Of a stretch of DNA of 64,000 nucleotides, positions 1 to 8,480 are shown piece after piece. The notes beneath the pieces are model-generated. The model made no database searches. It had not been told where the DNA came from and was given only the letters and a program-made list of their open reading frames with translations. The first letter of the stretch is position 1. Every line of letters begins with the position of its first letter. The DNA lies in the NCBI GenBank assembly GCA_016713135.1, contig JADJPR010000001.1, positions 434,001 through 498,000 on the forward strand. Reading direction: 5' to 3'. The translations under genes and the position numbers were made by a program. The DNA is from Rhodanobacteraceae bacterium (GTDB lineage Bacteria > Pseudomonadota > Gammaproteobacteria > Xanthomonadales > SZUA-5).

Positions 1-1
1 C

Positions 2-1783
2 AATGCCGGTCAGCGCGCCAGCGGTGCCGAGGCGCTGTCGCTGTTCACCAAGAGCACCAGCGACAGCGTGTCCAGCGCGCCCAGCGATAGCTTCGGCTAT
101 CGCGTGACCGACAGCACCCTCGGTGCGCAGTGCGGATACCAGTTCATCGACATCACCAACCAGGTGCCGGCGCTGCAACTGACGGCGGCCAGCAGCGTGT
201 CCGCCGATGACGATGGCCGCACCGGCGTGCTCGACCTCGCCGCTGTCAATGGCAGTTTCAACTTCTACGGCCAGACCGTGTCGCAGCTGGTCATGAGCAC
301 CAATGGCTATATCGGCACCTCGGCGGCGACCACCGGTGGCGATTTCCAGAACCGCTGCGATGGCAACTTCGCCAATGACGACAACGGCAGTCGCCTCGCT
401 GTTCTGCACGATGACCTGGTCGCCGGCAGCCTGCGCTGGGCCAGCTACGCGCAGTGCCCGCGGCCGTCGGAGGTGTCCCCGGCCAACCAGCGCTGCCTGG
501 TATTCCAGTGGAACGACATGGGCCTTTACTCCGGCAGCGGCGCCACGCCGACCGGCGACTTCGACTTTCAGGCGGTGGTGTATCCGCAGACCTGGCAGAT
601 CGTCTACCAGTACCGCAACCAGATTCCCGGAAATGGCGACGGCGCCACCGTGGGTATCGCCGATCCATCCGCCAGTGGCCGGCGGCTGAACGCGAGCTGC
701 GACCAGCCCGAGGTCAGCGCGCCACGCGCGGTGTGCTTCTACCATCCGCAAAACCTGCCACCGGCCTCCGCCGACCTCGGCAAGCTGCGGATGGAGAACC
801 CGCTGATCGCGGTTGGCGCGCTGGCGCCGGGTGCGACCCAGCAGGTCTCGACCTTCTTCGCCATCGACCCCACCACCAGCTGCGGCAGCCGCTACCGCAT
901 TGGCCTGGCCGGCAGCGTGGACGACCAGTCCGGCAATTTCCTCAACAGCACGCGAGAATTCCTGGTCGGCGCCGACGGCAATTGCAATGTCAGCAGCAAC
1001 TGCGCCGTCAGCGTGCCGCCGAACGTCAACCTGCGCCCGGGCGCCTTCTTCAATCCGCGCCGCCCCGGCAACGGCCTGGTCTCGCACGTGGTCCCAGTGC
1101 AAGGCCAGCTGCCGGTGTTCTTCGCCGCCTGGTACACCGGTGCGGCCGATCGCACGCCGATCTGGTACATCGTGCAGGGCCGGGTGCAGGACAACCAGGT
1201 GGTGGCGCCGATCCTGCGCGTCACCCGCGACACCTCGGCCACGGGTTTCAGCGTCCAGCGCGAGGCCGTCGGCAACGCCACGGTGCAGTTCGTCTCGGCC
1301 GAGAAGATCGTCTTCAACTATTTCCTCGACAGCACCCTGGAAGGCGGCACCGAGATCCTCAGCCACGGTTTCCAGGGTCTCGTTGCGGCCTCGCCGAATC
1401 GTACCGGCACCTGGTTCTACGCACTGGAGGACGGCTGGGGCCAGACCTACGACAGCTACGTCACCGGCGGTGTCGCGCGCGACTTCATCACCACCTACCT
1501 GTACGACGCGGCGGGCCAGCCGCGCTGGGTGTTGACCGACGGTCTCGCCAGCGACACCGCGGCGTTGCCGACCAAGTCCTTCCGCGTGCATTGCCCCAGC
1601 TGCGGATGGTTCGACTTCTTCGACTCCGAGCAGTCTGCCGGGACCATGCGCCGCAGTTGGGTGGCGCCCAACTCCGGCACCCTCAGCACCGGCTTCACAC
1701 TGCCGGCGCCGATGAGCGGCAACTGGAACCGTACCGAAATCCCGATCTCGATCCTGACGCCGGTACAGCCAGGAGCGGAGTGA
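2..1783 (+). CDS. C-terminal part of a large secreted beta-rich protein (5' truncated by window edge)
   Basis: The reading frame is open from base 2, so the true start lies left of the window; 593 residues are visible. The segment with FNFYG, then MSTNGYIG, resembles the nidogen-like/extracellular beta domains that follow secreted proteases in Xanthomonadales. Paired cysteines (QCGYQ, NRCDG, QRCLV, HCPSCGW) fit an exported, disulfide-bonded protein. The last ~250 residues (RPGAFFNPRRPGNG ... AWYTG ... WYIVQG ... SGNW) look like a tandem Trp/Tyr-rich beta module common in secreted proteins of this group. No catalytic motif is visible here, so the enzymatic part, if any, is upstream. Function unknown; secretion is an inference. 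Confidence 0.75.
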   Translation, partial: NAGQRASGAEALSLFTKSTSDSVSSAPSDSFGYRVTDSTLGAQCGYQFIDITNQVPALQLTAASSVSADDDGRTGVLDLAAVNGSFNFYGQTVSQLVMSTNGYIGTSAATTGGDFQNRCDGNFANDDNGSRLAVLHDDLVAGSLRWASYAQCPRPSEVSPANQRCLVFQWNDMGLYSGSGATPTGDFDFQAVVYPQTWQIVYQYRNQIPGNGDGATVGIADPSASGRRLNASCDQPEVSAPRAVCFYHPQNLPPASADLGKLRMENPLIAVGALAPGATQQVSTFFAIDPTTSCGSRYRIGLAGSVDDQSGNFLNSTREFLVGADGNCNVSSNCAVSVPPNVNLRPGAFFNPRRPGNGLVSHVVPVQGQLPVFFAAWYTGAADRTPIWYIVQGRVQDNQVVAPILRVTRDTSATGFSVQREAVGNATVQFVSAEKIVFNYFLDSTLEGGTEILSHGFQGLVAASPNRTGTWFYALEDGWGQTYDSYVTGGVARDFITTYLYDAAGQPRWVLTDGLASDTAALPTKSFRVHCPSCGWFDFFDSEQSAGTMRRSWVAPNSGTLSTGFTLPAPMSGNWNRTEIPISILTPVQPGAE

Positions 1784-1797
1784 CGGTGGGCGGGGAA

Positions 1798-1833
1798 TCG
1801 GCGGGTGTTGGTGTGGGTTGTTGGTGTTGGAAG
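1798..1833. repeat. Single arm of a GTGTTG-type short tandem repeat
   Basis: A GGTGTTGGTGTGGG...TTGGTGTTGG stretch, about 28 bases, just after the stop of the preceding gene. It is identical to the reverse complement of the right arm of the element at 8974-9119. I find no complementary arm nearby, so this copy is solitary. Confidence 0.7.
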
Positions 1834-1889
1834 AAGCGCAGGCTCGCCCGTCCGCAACGGTGTCGGCTGATCCAGGGAAGCGCGGTCGG

Positions 1890-1972
1890 GTAGCCCGGAG
1901 TACGCGCCCCGCGCGCTCTCCGGGAAGTTGCGGCAAGCACCCGGAGAACCGCTGCGCGGTACTCCGGGCTAC
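1890..1972. repeat. REP-like palindromic repeat, copy 1
   Basis: Begins GTAGCCCGGAGTACGCG and ends with its reverse complement CGCGGTACTCCGGGCTAC; a second inner stem (CTCCGGG / CCCGGAG) encloses a GTTGCGGCAAGC loop. Sister copies are at 18688-18772, 29642-29726 and 41856-41927. It lies 130 bases before sixA. Together with the solitary repeat arm it accounts for the gene-free stretch 1784-2102. Confidence 0.85.
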
Positions 1973-2102
1973 GTCCCTGCAAGTTCCGTGAGCGCGAGCC
2001 TCGGGCACGATTCCGCCCTCGGTGACCATCGATCACAATCGCCCCTTGTTCGCGCTCCGGTGGCGCGCCAGACTCTGAGTGCAACCACAAGGAACATGCG
2101 CC

Positions 2103-2585
2103 ATGGGCAGTGAGGAATTGATCCTGGTGCGACACGCGCACGCGGAGCGCGACGCGGCCAGCGGACGCGATGTAGACCGGCCGCTGTCCACGCTCGGGTT
2201 CTCCCAGGCGCAGGCGGCCGCAGGCTGGATGAGGGAGCGCCAGATGCGCCCGGCGAAGGTGCTTTGCTCACCCTCGTTGCGCACGCGCCAGACCCTGTCT
2301 GCGCTGCAGATGCAGCAACCCGACCTTGAGTTGATCGACGAGCCCGGCATCTACGAAGCGACGCCTGGCGAATTGATTACCCTGATCGACCGCCATCGTC
2401 CGGCTTCGCCGCTGGTCGTCGTGGGTCACAATCCTGGGCTCGAGACGCTGGTGACGTTGCTCGCAGATGGCCGCAGCACCGACGGCCGCGGCATGCCGAC
2501 CGGCGCGATCGCGCGTTTGCGCCTGCGCAGCAGTGGGCCGTTGGAGCCAGGTTGCGCCGAGCTCGTCGAGTTCTGGTGGCCATAG
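2103..2585 (+). CDS. sixA: SixA-type phosphohistidine phosphatase
   Basis: 160-residue histidine phosphatase (RHG branch). The N-terminal strand ends in VRHAHAE (catalytic H11), followed by LSTLGFSQAQ, CSPSLRTRQT and the second catalytic histidine in VVGHNPGLE. Size and motifs fit SixA, which removes phosphate from phosphohistidines of HPt domains or the nitrogen PTS protein NPr. ATG at 2103 is preferred because an AAGGA lies 10 bases upstream and the family starts right before the ELILVRH strand; an in-frame GTG at 2079 would add eight residues. Six bases separate it from the YceI gene, suggesting one transcript. Confidence 0.85.
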   Translation: MGSEELILVRHAHAERDAASGRDVDRPLSTLGFSQAQAAAGWMRERQMRPAKVLCSPSLRTRQTLSALQMQQPDLELIDEPGIYEATPGELITLIDRHRPASPLVVVGHNPGLETLVTLLADGRSTDGRGMPTGAIARLRLRSSGPLEPGCAELVEFWWP

Positions 2586-2591
2586 TGTTCG

Positions 2592-3179
2592 ATGCCGCGC
2601 CTCCTGCTCTGGTTGTGTGGGGCGGCGATCTGCGCCAACGGATGGTCCGCGGAAATCGTTGACGGCGGCCTAGTTCCTCCGGCCCTGCTGCAACTGGATC
2701 GCGCCCATACCCGGGTCGAATTCGAGATTGTGGCGCTGTGGCTGCTGCGGCGGCATGGTGAGTTCGCCGATGTCGATGGCCGCATCGACATCGACCCGGA
2801 GGCGGGCAGCGCGGTGATCAGCGTGCGTATTCGCGCCGCCAGTGTGCGCATGCAGGATCCAGAGCATGTGCGCCTGCTGCTCTCGCCCGAATTCTTCGAC
2901 GCGGATCGACATCCGTGGATCGAATTCCGTTCCGATCCTTTCGCGATCGACGGCGGTCGGCACGGTGCGTTACCGGGCGACCTGAGCTTGCGCGGGACCA
3001 CCCGGCGCGTGCGCTTCGACCTTGATCGCGGACTCTGCGATTTGCGCCTGCCATCGGCGTGCACGGTGGTCGTGGCTGGCAACCTGCAGCGCTCGCGCTT
3101 CGGCATGACCGGGTATCGGCGCACCCTGGCGGACCGGGTGCACCTGAAGATCGCTGCGCGGGTCGTTCCCACGCCGTGA
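2592..3179 (+). CDS. YceI-like periplasmic lipocalin-fold protein
   Basis: 195 residues with a Sec signal peptide (hydrophobic to about A19). The mature part has YceI hallmarks: LDRAHTRVEFEI near the start, FDADRHPWIEFRS in the middle, LPGDLSLRGTTRRVRFD, and RSRFGMTGYRRTLADRVHLKI at the end. YceI proteins form a beta-barrel that binds polyisoprenoid-like lipids. It follows sixA by six bases and converges on fmt with ten bases between stops. The match is to the family fold; ligand and role here are unknown. Confidence 0.8.
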   Translation: MPRLLLWLCGAAICANGWSAEIVDGGLVPPALLQLDRAHTRVEFEIVALWLLRRHGEFADVDGRIDIDPEAGSAVISVRIRAASVRMQDPEHVRLLLSPEFFDADRHPWIEFRSDPFAIDGGRHGALPGDLSLRGTTRRVRFDLDRGLCDLRLPSACTVVVAGNLQRSRFGMTGYRRTLADRVHLKIAARVVPTP

Positions 3180-3189
3180 AAAGGGCGTC

Positions 3190-4110
3190 TCAGCGCTTCA
3201 GTTCCGGCCGGCCGTTGACATAGTCCGCCGCGTCGATGACCCGCCCGCCGGCGCGCTGCAGCTTGAGGATGGCGAGTGCGCCCTCGCCACACGCGATCGC
3301 CAGGCGGCTGCGCGAGGCGCGCACTGGCTGTCCGGGCTCGCCTTGGGCATCGACCGGTTCGGCGGCGTGGATACGCACCCGCTCGCCGCCGATGTCGGCC
3401 TCCGCGACCGGCCAGGGGTTGAACGCGCGGATCTTGCGGTCGAGCACCGCGGCCGGCTCGCGCCAGTCGAGCAAGGCTTCGGCCTTGTCCAGCTTGTGGG
3501 CGTAGGTGATGCCATCGGCGGGCTGCGGGTGCGGCACCAGCGACTGACCCGCCTGCAGCCGCGCCAGACCCTCCGCGAGCACCTCGGCGCCGAGCGCCGC
3601 GAGGCGGTCGTGCAGGCGCTGCGCGTTGTCGTCGGGGTGGATCGGTGTGCGCCGCTCCAGCAGTACCGGGCCGGTGTCGAGGCCGGCTTCCATCTGCATC
3701 AGGTCGACGCCGGTCTCGGTGTCCCCGGCCAGGATCGCGCGCTGGATCGGCGCCGCGCCGCGCCAGCGCGGCAGCAGGCTGGCGTGCACATTCCAGCAGC
3801 CGTGCGGCGGAATCGCCAGCACCGCGCGCGGCAGGATCAGGCCGTAGGCGACCACGATCATCAGGTCCGGGCGGTAGTCCGCCAGGTGCGCCTGGACCGC
3901 GGCGTCCTTCACGGTTTCCGGCTGCTCCACCGGGATCCCGGCGGCGCGCGCGCGCTGCTTGACCGGGCTGGCCTGCAACTGGCGCCCGCGTCCGGCCGGG
4001 CGGTCCGGCTGGGTGTAGACCGCGACGCACTCCGCACCCGAGGCCAGCACGGCGTCGAGGCAGGGCACGGCGAAGTCCGGCGTGCCGGCGAATACCACGC
4101 GCAGGGTCAT
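3190..4110 (-). CDS. fmt: Methionyl-tRNA formyltransferase
   Basis: Transfers a formyl group from 10-formyl-THF to Met-tRNAfMet. 306 residues, near the usual ~315. Starts MTLRVVFAGTPDFAVPCLDAV (formyltransferase Rossmann fold), carries the catalytic Asn-x-His in WNVHASLLPRWRG and the conserved Asp in GVDLMQMEAGLDTGP. The C-terminal tRNA-binding barrel is present (FNPWPVAEADI onward). ATG at 4110 is set by the canonical N-terminus; the longer open frame upstream is def read in another frame. Lies 31 bases downstream of def on the same strand, the normal def-fmt order. Confidence 0.95.
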   Translation of the reverse strand: MTLRVVFAGTPDFAVPCLDAVLASGAECVAVYTQPDRPAGRGRQLQASPVKQRARAAGIPVEQPETVKDAAVQAHLADYRPDLMIVVAYGLILPRAVLAIPPHGCWNVHASLLPRWRGAAPIQRAILAGDTETGVDLMQMEAGLDTGPVLLERRTPIHPDDNAQRLHDRLAALGAEVLAEGLARLQAGQSLVPHPQPADGITYAHKLDKAEALLDWREPAAVLDRKIRAFNPWPVAEADIGGERVRIHAAEPVDAQGEPGQPVRASRSRLAIACGEGALAILKLQRAGGRVIDAADYVNGRPELKR

Positions 4111-4141
4111 GAGCGCCTCGGCGGGAATACTGGCCGCGCGC

Positions 4142-4651
4142 TCAGGCGGCGGATTGCTGGCGGCGGCGCTTGTCCAGCTTGCGCTGCACCATCTGCTTCT
4201 TGAGCGGCGACAGGTAATCCACGAAGACCTTGCCGGCCAGGTGGTCCATCTCGTGCTGGATACAGATCGCCAGCAAGCCGCTGGCGTCGACACGCTGGGT
4301 CTGCGCGTGGCGGTCGAGGAATTCCACCACCACACGCTCGGCGCGGGTCACGTCGGCGAACACCGTCGGCACCGACAGGCAACCTTCCTGGCAGGACTGG
4401 CTGCCCTCGCTCTCGACGATGCGCGGATTGATCAGCACCAATGGACGGTCCTTTTCCTCGCTGACGTCGATCACGATCAGCTGGCGATGCCAGTCGATCT
4501 GGGTCGCTGCGAGACCGACGCCCGGCGCCGCGTACATGGTTTCGAACATGTCGTCGATCCGCTTCTGCAGATCGGCGTCGAAGGTCTCCACCGGCTTGGC
4601 GACGGTGCGCAAGCGGGGATCGGGGAACTCGAGGATGGGGAGCAGGGCCAT
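4142..4651 (-). CDS. def: Peptide deformylase
   Basis: Removes the N-formyl group from nascent proteins. 169 residues with all three motifs: GVGLAATQ (44-51), EGCLSVP (metal ligand C91) and HEMDHL (H133, catalytic E134, H137). It is first in the def-fmt pair. A TACAAT hexamer on the minus strand (4695-4700), about 45 bases before the ATG, is a possible -10 box, although no good -35 accompanies it. Confidence 0.96.
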   Translation of the reverse strand: MALLPILEFPDPRLRTVAKPVETFDADLQKRIDDMFETMYAAPGVGLAATQIDWHRQLIVIDVSEEKDRPLVLINPRIVESEGSQSCQEGCLSVPTVFADVTRAERVVVEFLDRHAQTQRVDASGLLAICIQHEMDHLAGKVFVDYLSPLKKQMVQRKLDKRRRQQSAA

Positions 4652-4737
4652 GGTGCGGTGTTGGGGGCGCGCCGCGCGGGATTCAAGTTATCCCATTGTA
4701 GCGGTGGATGGTGGGTGGACGGCAGTGCAGGGCGGGG

Positions 4738-5089
4738 CCCGCCACGGCTTGCCGCAACGATCGCCGACAGAGTCGGCCCGCGGTCTGCGAGACGTTGCGG
4801 CGGCTCCCGCCGAACATGATTCAAGTTTCTGAAATACATGACATTTTCCGCAAAGGACGCTAAGCAGAGCCGAATCCATAGGCGGTTGCGGGCGCATGGG
4901 GACTCTGCGCAACCCAAGACGCTCTTGCCTTCTTGGCGTCCTTTGCGTCCTTTGCGGACAAAAAACGGGCACTGGTCCGCGACAGTTCGATGCGCGAATA
5001 AGCGCACCGGCAGGGGCGACCGGAACTCCCACAAGTCTGCGGTCTGCGAGGCTGTGGGAGCGGCTTCAGCCGCGATCTCCCGCGGTCCC
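4738..5089. repeat. Repeat-rich gap between def and the BlaI gene
   Basis: This gene-free stretch holds three repeat types: a degenerate block at 4738-4812 (GATCGCCGACAGAGTCGGC, also found at 52919-52937), the GGACGCAAA inverted element (4848-4960), and a hairpin made by CTCCCAC (5026-5032) and GTGGGAG (5054-5060) that runs into GCGGCTTCAGCCGCGA. The segment 4992-5026 (GCGCGAATAAGC ... CGGCAGGGGCGAC) has a relative beside the similar element at 49997-50107. No convincing reading frame is visible. Confidence 0.65.
4848..4960. repeat. GGACGCAAA inverted tandem-repeat element, copy 1
   Basis: Left arm CCGCAAAGGACGCTAAG (4848-4864); right arm 4930-4960 carries the reverse complement as TTGGCGTCC TTTGCGTCC TTTGCGGAC. 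The spacer is about 65 bases. It is the most degenerate on the left side of the five copies in the window. Confidence 0.8.
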
Positions 5090-5485
5090 TCACACGCGTT
5101 CCTGTTCGATCTTGTACAGCAGCCGGCGGATCTCGGCCAGTTCGCTTTCGTTGGCGCGTGGGTCGTTGCCGAGCGCTTGCATGACCAGCCGGGTGGCTGA
5201 GCCATCGAATAGCTTGGAGATCAACGCGCCGACGAAGGCGCGTTCGGTCGCTTCGCGTGACACGGTCGCGGCGAAGCGGTGCGCGCGCTGGGATTCGTCG
5301 CGGATGACCAGCCCCTTGGCGTGCATCACCTGCAGCAGTTTGAGGGTCGTGGTGTAGGCCGTCTGGCGTTCCGCCGTCTGCAGCGCCTCGTGGATGTCGC
5401 GCACGCTGCACGGGCCACGTTCCCACATCACCTTGAGCAACTCGATCTCTGCTTCCGTGGGCTTCTGGACGTCGTTCCTGGCCAC
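5090..5485 (-). CDS. BlaI/MecI-family transcriptional repressor (orphan)
   Basis: 131 residues: winged-helix domain starting QKPTEAEIELLKVMWERGPCSVRDIHEAL, with recognition region AYTTTLKLLQVMHAKGLV, then a C-terminal dimerisation helix. BlaI proteins repress beta-lactamase or other stress genes and are normally cleaved after signalling by a BlaR1/MecR1 (M56) protease. No such protease is adjacent, so this is an orphan. GTG at 5485 is chosen because GAGAGGAAGGAA lies immediately upstream and the family motif follows; a GTG at 5515 would add ten residues without family support. Targets unknown. Confidence 0.8.
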   Translation of the reverse strand: MARNDVQKPTEAEIELLKVMWERGPCSVRDIHEALQTAERQTAYTTTLKLLQVMHAKGLVIRDESQRAHRFAATVSREATERAFVGALISKLFDGSATRLVMQALGNDPRANESELAEIRRLLYKIEQERV

Positions 5486-5582
5486 TTCCTTCCTCTCTTT
5501 GCACTGCGTTCCCACGGATCGTCATCGAATCCCACGCCCGCAGGCCGCACCAATGCGGCCGGGTCCTGCATCGACGACGTGC

Positions 5583-5611
5583 ATCGTAGCCAATTTCGTG
5601 CACAATGGAAA
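5583..5611 (-). promoter_or_regulatory. Candidate sigma70 promoter for the BlaI gene
   Basis: On the minus strand: TTTCCA, 17-base spacer, TACGAT, about 100 bases upstream of the GTG. Each hexamer matches four of six consensus positions, so the call is tentative. Confidence 0.3.
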
Positions 5612-5639
5612 AGGACCAGCAGTCATGCAGTCCATGCAA

Positions 5640-5655
5640 TACGAAATAGTTCGTA
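5640..5655. promoter_or_regulatory. Palindrome, possible operator
   Basis: Perfect inverted repeat TACGAA-ATAG-TTCGTA between the divergent BlaI and LysM genes. It is not the classical BlaI box (TACA-TGTA core), but its symmetry and place suggest a dimeric regulator site. Confidence 0.3.
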
Positions 5656-6009
5656 GGTTGAAGCTTTCGCCGGCGGGAATGCGGTCGACGTCATGCGCAA
5701 TCGCAGGGCCCCGGCTGCTGGAGTGGCGGGCGCGGCGCATGCCAACCCCTGCCGGAACGGAAGCTCCGAACCAGTCTCGCGGCCGATTCAGCCCGGTCCC
5801 GACGGGCTGCGGCCAGGATCATCCGCTGCGTCGTTCCGGCTCTTTGCTTCGTGATCAGGCTACGAACTTCAGACTGCGCGTGGCGGCAAACGACTCGCAA
5901 CCCGGCTCGCCATGCTGGTTCAGGGGTTCCCCGCGACCCTTCGCTCCCCTCCGAAGCCACCGGCTGCATGCCTCCGCGCCTCTTTCTCGTATTTGTGCAG
6001 CAAAGCTCG

Positions 6010-6038
6010 TTTCCACCGACGCATTCTTCGGCTAAACT
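6010..6038 (+). promoter_or_regulatory. Candidate sigma70 promoter for the LysM gene
   Basis: TTTCCA (6010-6015), 17-base spacer, TAAACT (6033-6038), with the predicted transcription start about 20 bases before the ATG at 6065. Both hexamers match four of six positions. Confidence 0.4.
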
Positions 6039-6064
6039 CCTCGAAGCCCTCGGGAATCAGGCAG

Positions 6065-7261
6065 ATGGCTGCCATGCTTAAAAAAGCACTTTCAGTTGTT
6101 GCCGCACTGCTGTTCTCCGCTTCGGTTGCTGCAACCGGCCCGGAAGTTCGTACTGACCATCCCGACACCTATACGGTGAAGAAGGGCGATACGCTGTGGG
6201 ACATTTCAGGCTTGTTCCTGAAAAACCCTTGGTATTGGCCGGAAATCTGGCAGGCCAATCCGCAGATCGCCAATCCGCACCTGATCTATCCGGGTGATGT
6301 GATCAGCCTGGTCTACATTGACGGCAAGCCACGACTGATGGTCAATGGCGAGCCCCCCGCGAGCGAACCCGCGGATGTCGGGCCGAAGGTGCGCGACGAG
6401 GGCGAGACCGAGGCGATCCCGCCTTTGCCCCTGGCGTCGATCCGCAGCTTCCTGGCGCGCCCGCGGGTGCTGAGCGAGGACGAGTACCAGTCCGCGCCAT
6501 ACGTCGCCGCGGTCGAGGAGAATCGGGTAGTTGGTGCCGACGAGCAGTTGGTCTACGCGCGCCGCTTCGATGGCGACCTGGCGATGGGCCAGAAGTACAC
6601 CGTGGTGCGCCCGACGGTGGTCTATACCGACGTCCCCGCCGGCTGGTTCTGGCAGAAGGACAAGCGCAAGGTGGAGCGCATGTCCTGGAGCACGTCCGAC
6701 CAATGGCACTGGAGCCTGCGCGAATGGGTCTCCGAGCGCGGCGCAGAGAAGCTGGGTTATGAGGTCATGGAAATCGGCACCGCCACGGTGTCCCGCCTTG
6801 GCGATCCGGCTACCCTGTACGTGACGTACACCGACATGGAGATCCGGAAGGGCGATTTGCTGTTGCCGGTGGAAGAGTCGCCATTCCCGCTGAATTTCTA
6901 CCCGCGTGCACCCGCCAATGCCGACATCGGCGCGCGTGTCATTGGCGTCGCCGGCACCTTCGACTATGCGGGCCCCAACGATGTCATCGTCCTGTCGCGC
7001 GGTGCGCAGGATGGCGTCGAGGTGGGCGAGGTCTATTCGATCTACCAGCCGGGCGAAACCGTCCAGGACGAGGTGGCCTACCCGCAGGGCACCTTGCGCG
7101 CACTGGTCAATCCGCGCGACAAGAAAGTCACGCTACCCGACGAGTTCATCGGGCACGTGATGATCTTCCGTTCCTTTGACCGCATCAGCTACGGCCTTGT
7201 GGTCAACGGCGTCAGGCCAGTGTTCCTCGGCGCCCGACTGGACGCACCAACGCAGCTCTGA
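6065..7261 (+). CDS. Secreted LysM-domain protein upstream of dprA
   Basis: 398 residues. Signal peptide MAAMLKKALSVVAALLFSASVAA; one LysM domain (YTVKKGDTLWDISGLFL ... NPHLIYPGDVISLVY) at about residues 35-82, then a ~300-residue region with a repeated beta character and the motif LSRGAQDGVEVGEVYSIYQ near the end, like the C-terminal domain of flagellar FlgT-type proteins. Xanthomonads carry the same gene directly before dprA-smg. Predicted to bind peptidoglycan in the periplasm; exact role unknown. ATG 6065 has GGGAA eight bases upstream; ATG 6074 is an alternative. Confidence 0.85.
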   Translation: MAAMLKKALSVVAALLFSASVAATGPEVRTDHPDTYTVKKGDTLWDISGLFLKNPWYWPEIWQANPQIANPHLIYPGDVISLVYIDGKPRLMVNGEPPASEPADVGPKVRDEGETEAIPPLPLASIRSFLARPRVLSEDEYQSAPYVAAVEENRVVGADEQLVYARRFDGDLAMGQKYTVVRPTVVYTDVPAGWFWQKDKRKVERMSWSTSDQWHWSLREWVSERGAEKLGYEVMEIGTATVSRLGDPATLYVTYTDMEIRKGDLLLPVEESPFPLNFYPRAPANADIGARVIGVAGTFDYAGPNDVIVLSRGAQDGVEVGEVYSIYQPGETVQDEVAYPQGTLRALVNPRDKKVTLPDEFIGHVMIFRSFDRISYGLVVNGVRPVFLGARLDAPTQL

Positions 7262-7370
7262 CGCCGCATCACGCCAGTCTCGCCCCGACGCCGCCCGGAT
7301 GGGCGGCGTCGTCGTTTCGGGCGGTGCAGATGCGAGAATCCGCCGCTCCACCCAATGGCCCGAGGATTCC

Positions 7371-8480
7371 GTGCCTGACACCCGGCTCGACTGGCTGACC
7401 CTGCACCGCGCCTGCGCGACCGGCGCCGCGCAAGCCTGGCGGGCACTGACCGCGGTCAGCGGCGACATCGTGCTGGCCGTGCAGCGGATGGCGGTCGACG
7501 CGCTGGGGGCACAGGCGGTGGCGCGAGCGCGGGACGAGGCCATGCTCGACCTGCAATGGCTCACGGCCAACGATGTCGCGCTGCTGACCTGCTCCGACGA
7601 GCGCTATCCGCCATTGTTGCGCGGTATCCCGGGGGCCCCGCTGCTGCTGTTCGTGCGCGGTGACGTCGATGCGCTATGGCTGCCCCAGCTGGCGGTGGTC
7701 GGCAGCCGCCAAGGCACCGCGGGTGGCCTCGCCACCGCGCGCGATTTTGCGGCGACCTTGGCCAGTCGCGGCTTCGCGGTGACCAGCGGGCTCGCCGCCG
7801 GTATCGACGCAGCCGCGCACCAGGGTGCGCTGGATGCCGGCGGCCAGACCATCGCGGTGCTCGGTACCGGACTGGACCGCATCTATCCGGCTCGGCATGT
7901 CGCGCTGGCGCGGCGGATCGTGGAACACGGCGCGCTGGTCAGCGAGTTTCCGCCGCGCACGCCCGCCAGGCGCGAGAACTTTCCGCGGCGCAACCGCATC
8001 ATCAGTGGCCTGTCGCTGGGTACCCTGGTGGTCGAGGCCAGCCTCGGCAGCGGTTCGCTGATCACCGCGCGAGTGGCCAGTGAGCAGGGCCGGGAGGTGT
8101 TCGCGATCCCCGGCTCGATCCACAACCCGTTGGCCAAGGGCTGCCACCAGCTGATCCGCGATGGCGCCAAGCTGGTCGAGACCGCGCAGGAAGTGGTCGA
8201 CGAACTGGCGCCGATGCTCGGCCAGTTGCGCGCCGCCCTGCCTGCCGATCCGGTGAGCGAATCGCCCGTGCCCGCCAGGATGCGCGTGGGTGCGCTGTCG
8301 CAAGACGCGGACTATCGCCGCCTGCACGCGGCCCTGGGCTACGACCCGGTGGGCATCGATGCGCTCGCCGAGCGCACTGGATTGACCGTCCCTGCCCTTT
8401 CCAGCATGCTGCTGCGCATGGAGTTGGAGGGGGAAGTGGTCGCGAATCCCGGCGGTACCTACAGCCGCTGCGCCGGATGA
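7371..8480 (+). CDS. dprA: DNA-processing protein A
   Basis: DprA/Smf loads RecA on incoming single-stranded DNA during natural transformation. 369 residues: N-terminal SAM-like domain, then the Rossmann-like core (LAVVGSRQGTAGGLATARDFAATLASRG, SGLAAGIDAAAHQGAL, AVLGTGLDRIYPARH, FPRRNRIISGLS, SLGSGSLITAR) and a C-terminal winged helix (PVGIDALAERTGL). GTG at 7371 is preferred: GAGGA stands five bases upstream and the family start PDTRLDWLTLHRA follows. It overlaps smg by four bases. Confidence 0.95.
   Translation: MPDTRLDWLTLHRACATGAAQAWRALTAVSGDIVLAVQRMAVDALGAQAVARARDEAMLDLQWLTANDVALLTCSDERYPPLLRGIPGAPLLLFVRGDVDALWLPQLAVVGSRQGTAGGLATARDFAATLASRGFAVTSGLAAGIDAAAHQGALDAGGQTIAVLGTGLDRIYPARHVALARRIVEHGALVSEFPPRTPARRENFPRRNRIISGLSLGTLVVEASLGSGSLITARVASEQGREVFAIPGSIHNPLAKGCHQLIRDGAKLVETAQEVVDELAPMLGQLRAALPADPVSESPVPARMRVGALSQDADYRRLHAALGYDPVGIDALAERTGLTVPALSSMLLRMELEGEVVANPGGTYSRCAG

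Larger units (their letters stand above)
5486..6064. other. Long divergent intergenic region between the BlaI and LysM genes
   Basis: No supported gene: open frames here lack start signals and family resemblance. It contains a candidate minus-strand promoter (5583-5611), a perfect palindrome TACGAA-ATAG-TTCGTA (5640-5655), and a candidate plus-strand promoter (6010-6038). Parts near 5765-5783 (CGAACCAGTCTCGCGG) and 5924-5937 (GGTTCAGGGGTTCC) faintly resemble the inverted repeat at 58698-58748. Confidence 0.6.

Noticed and set aside
5394..6035. 213-codon frame across the BlaI gene and LysM upstream gap
   Set aside because: It overlaps the repressor antisense, has no ribosome-binding site and low-complexity Arg/Ser/Pro content.
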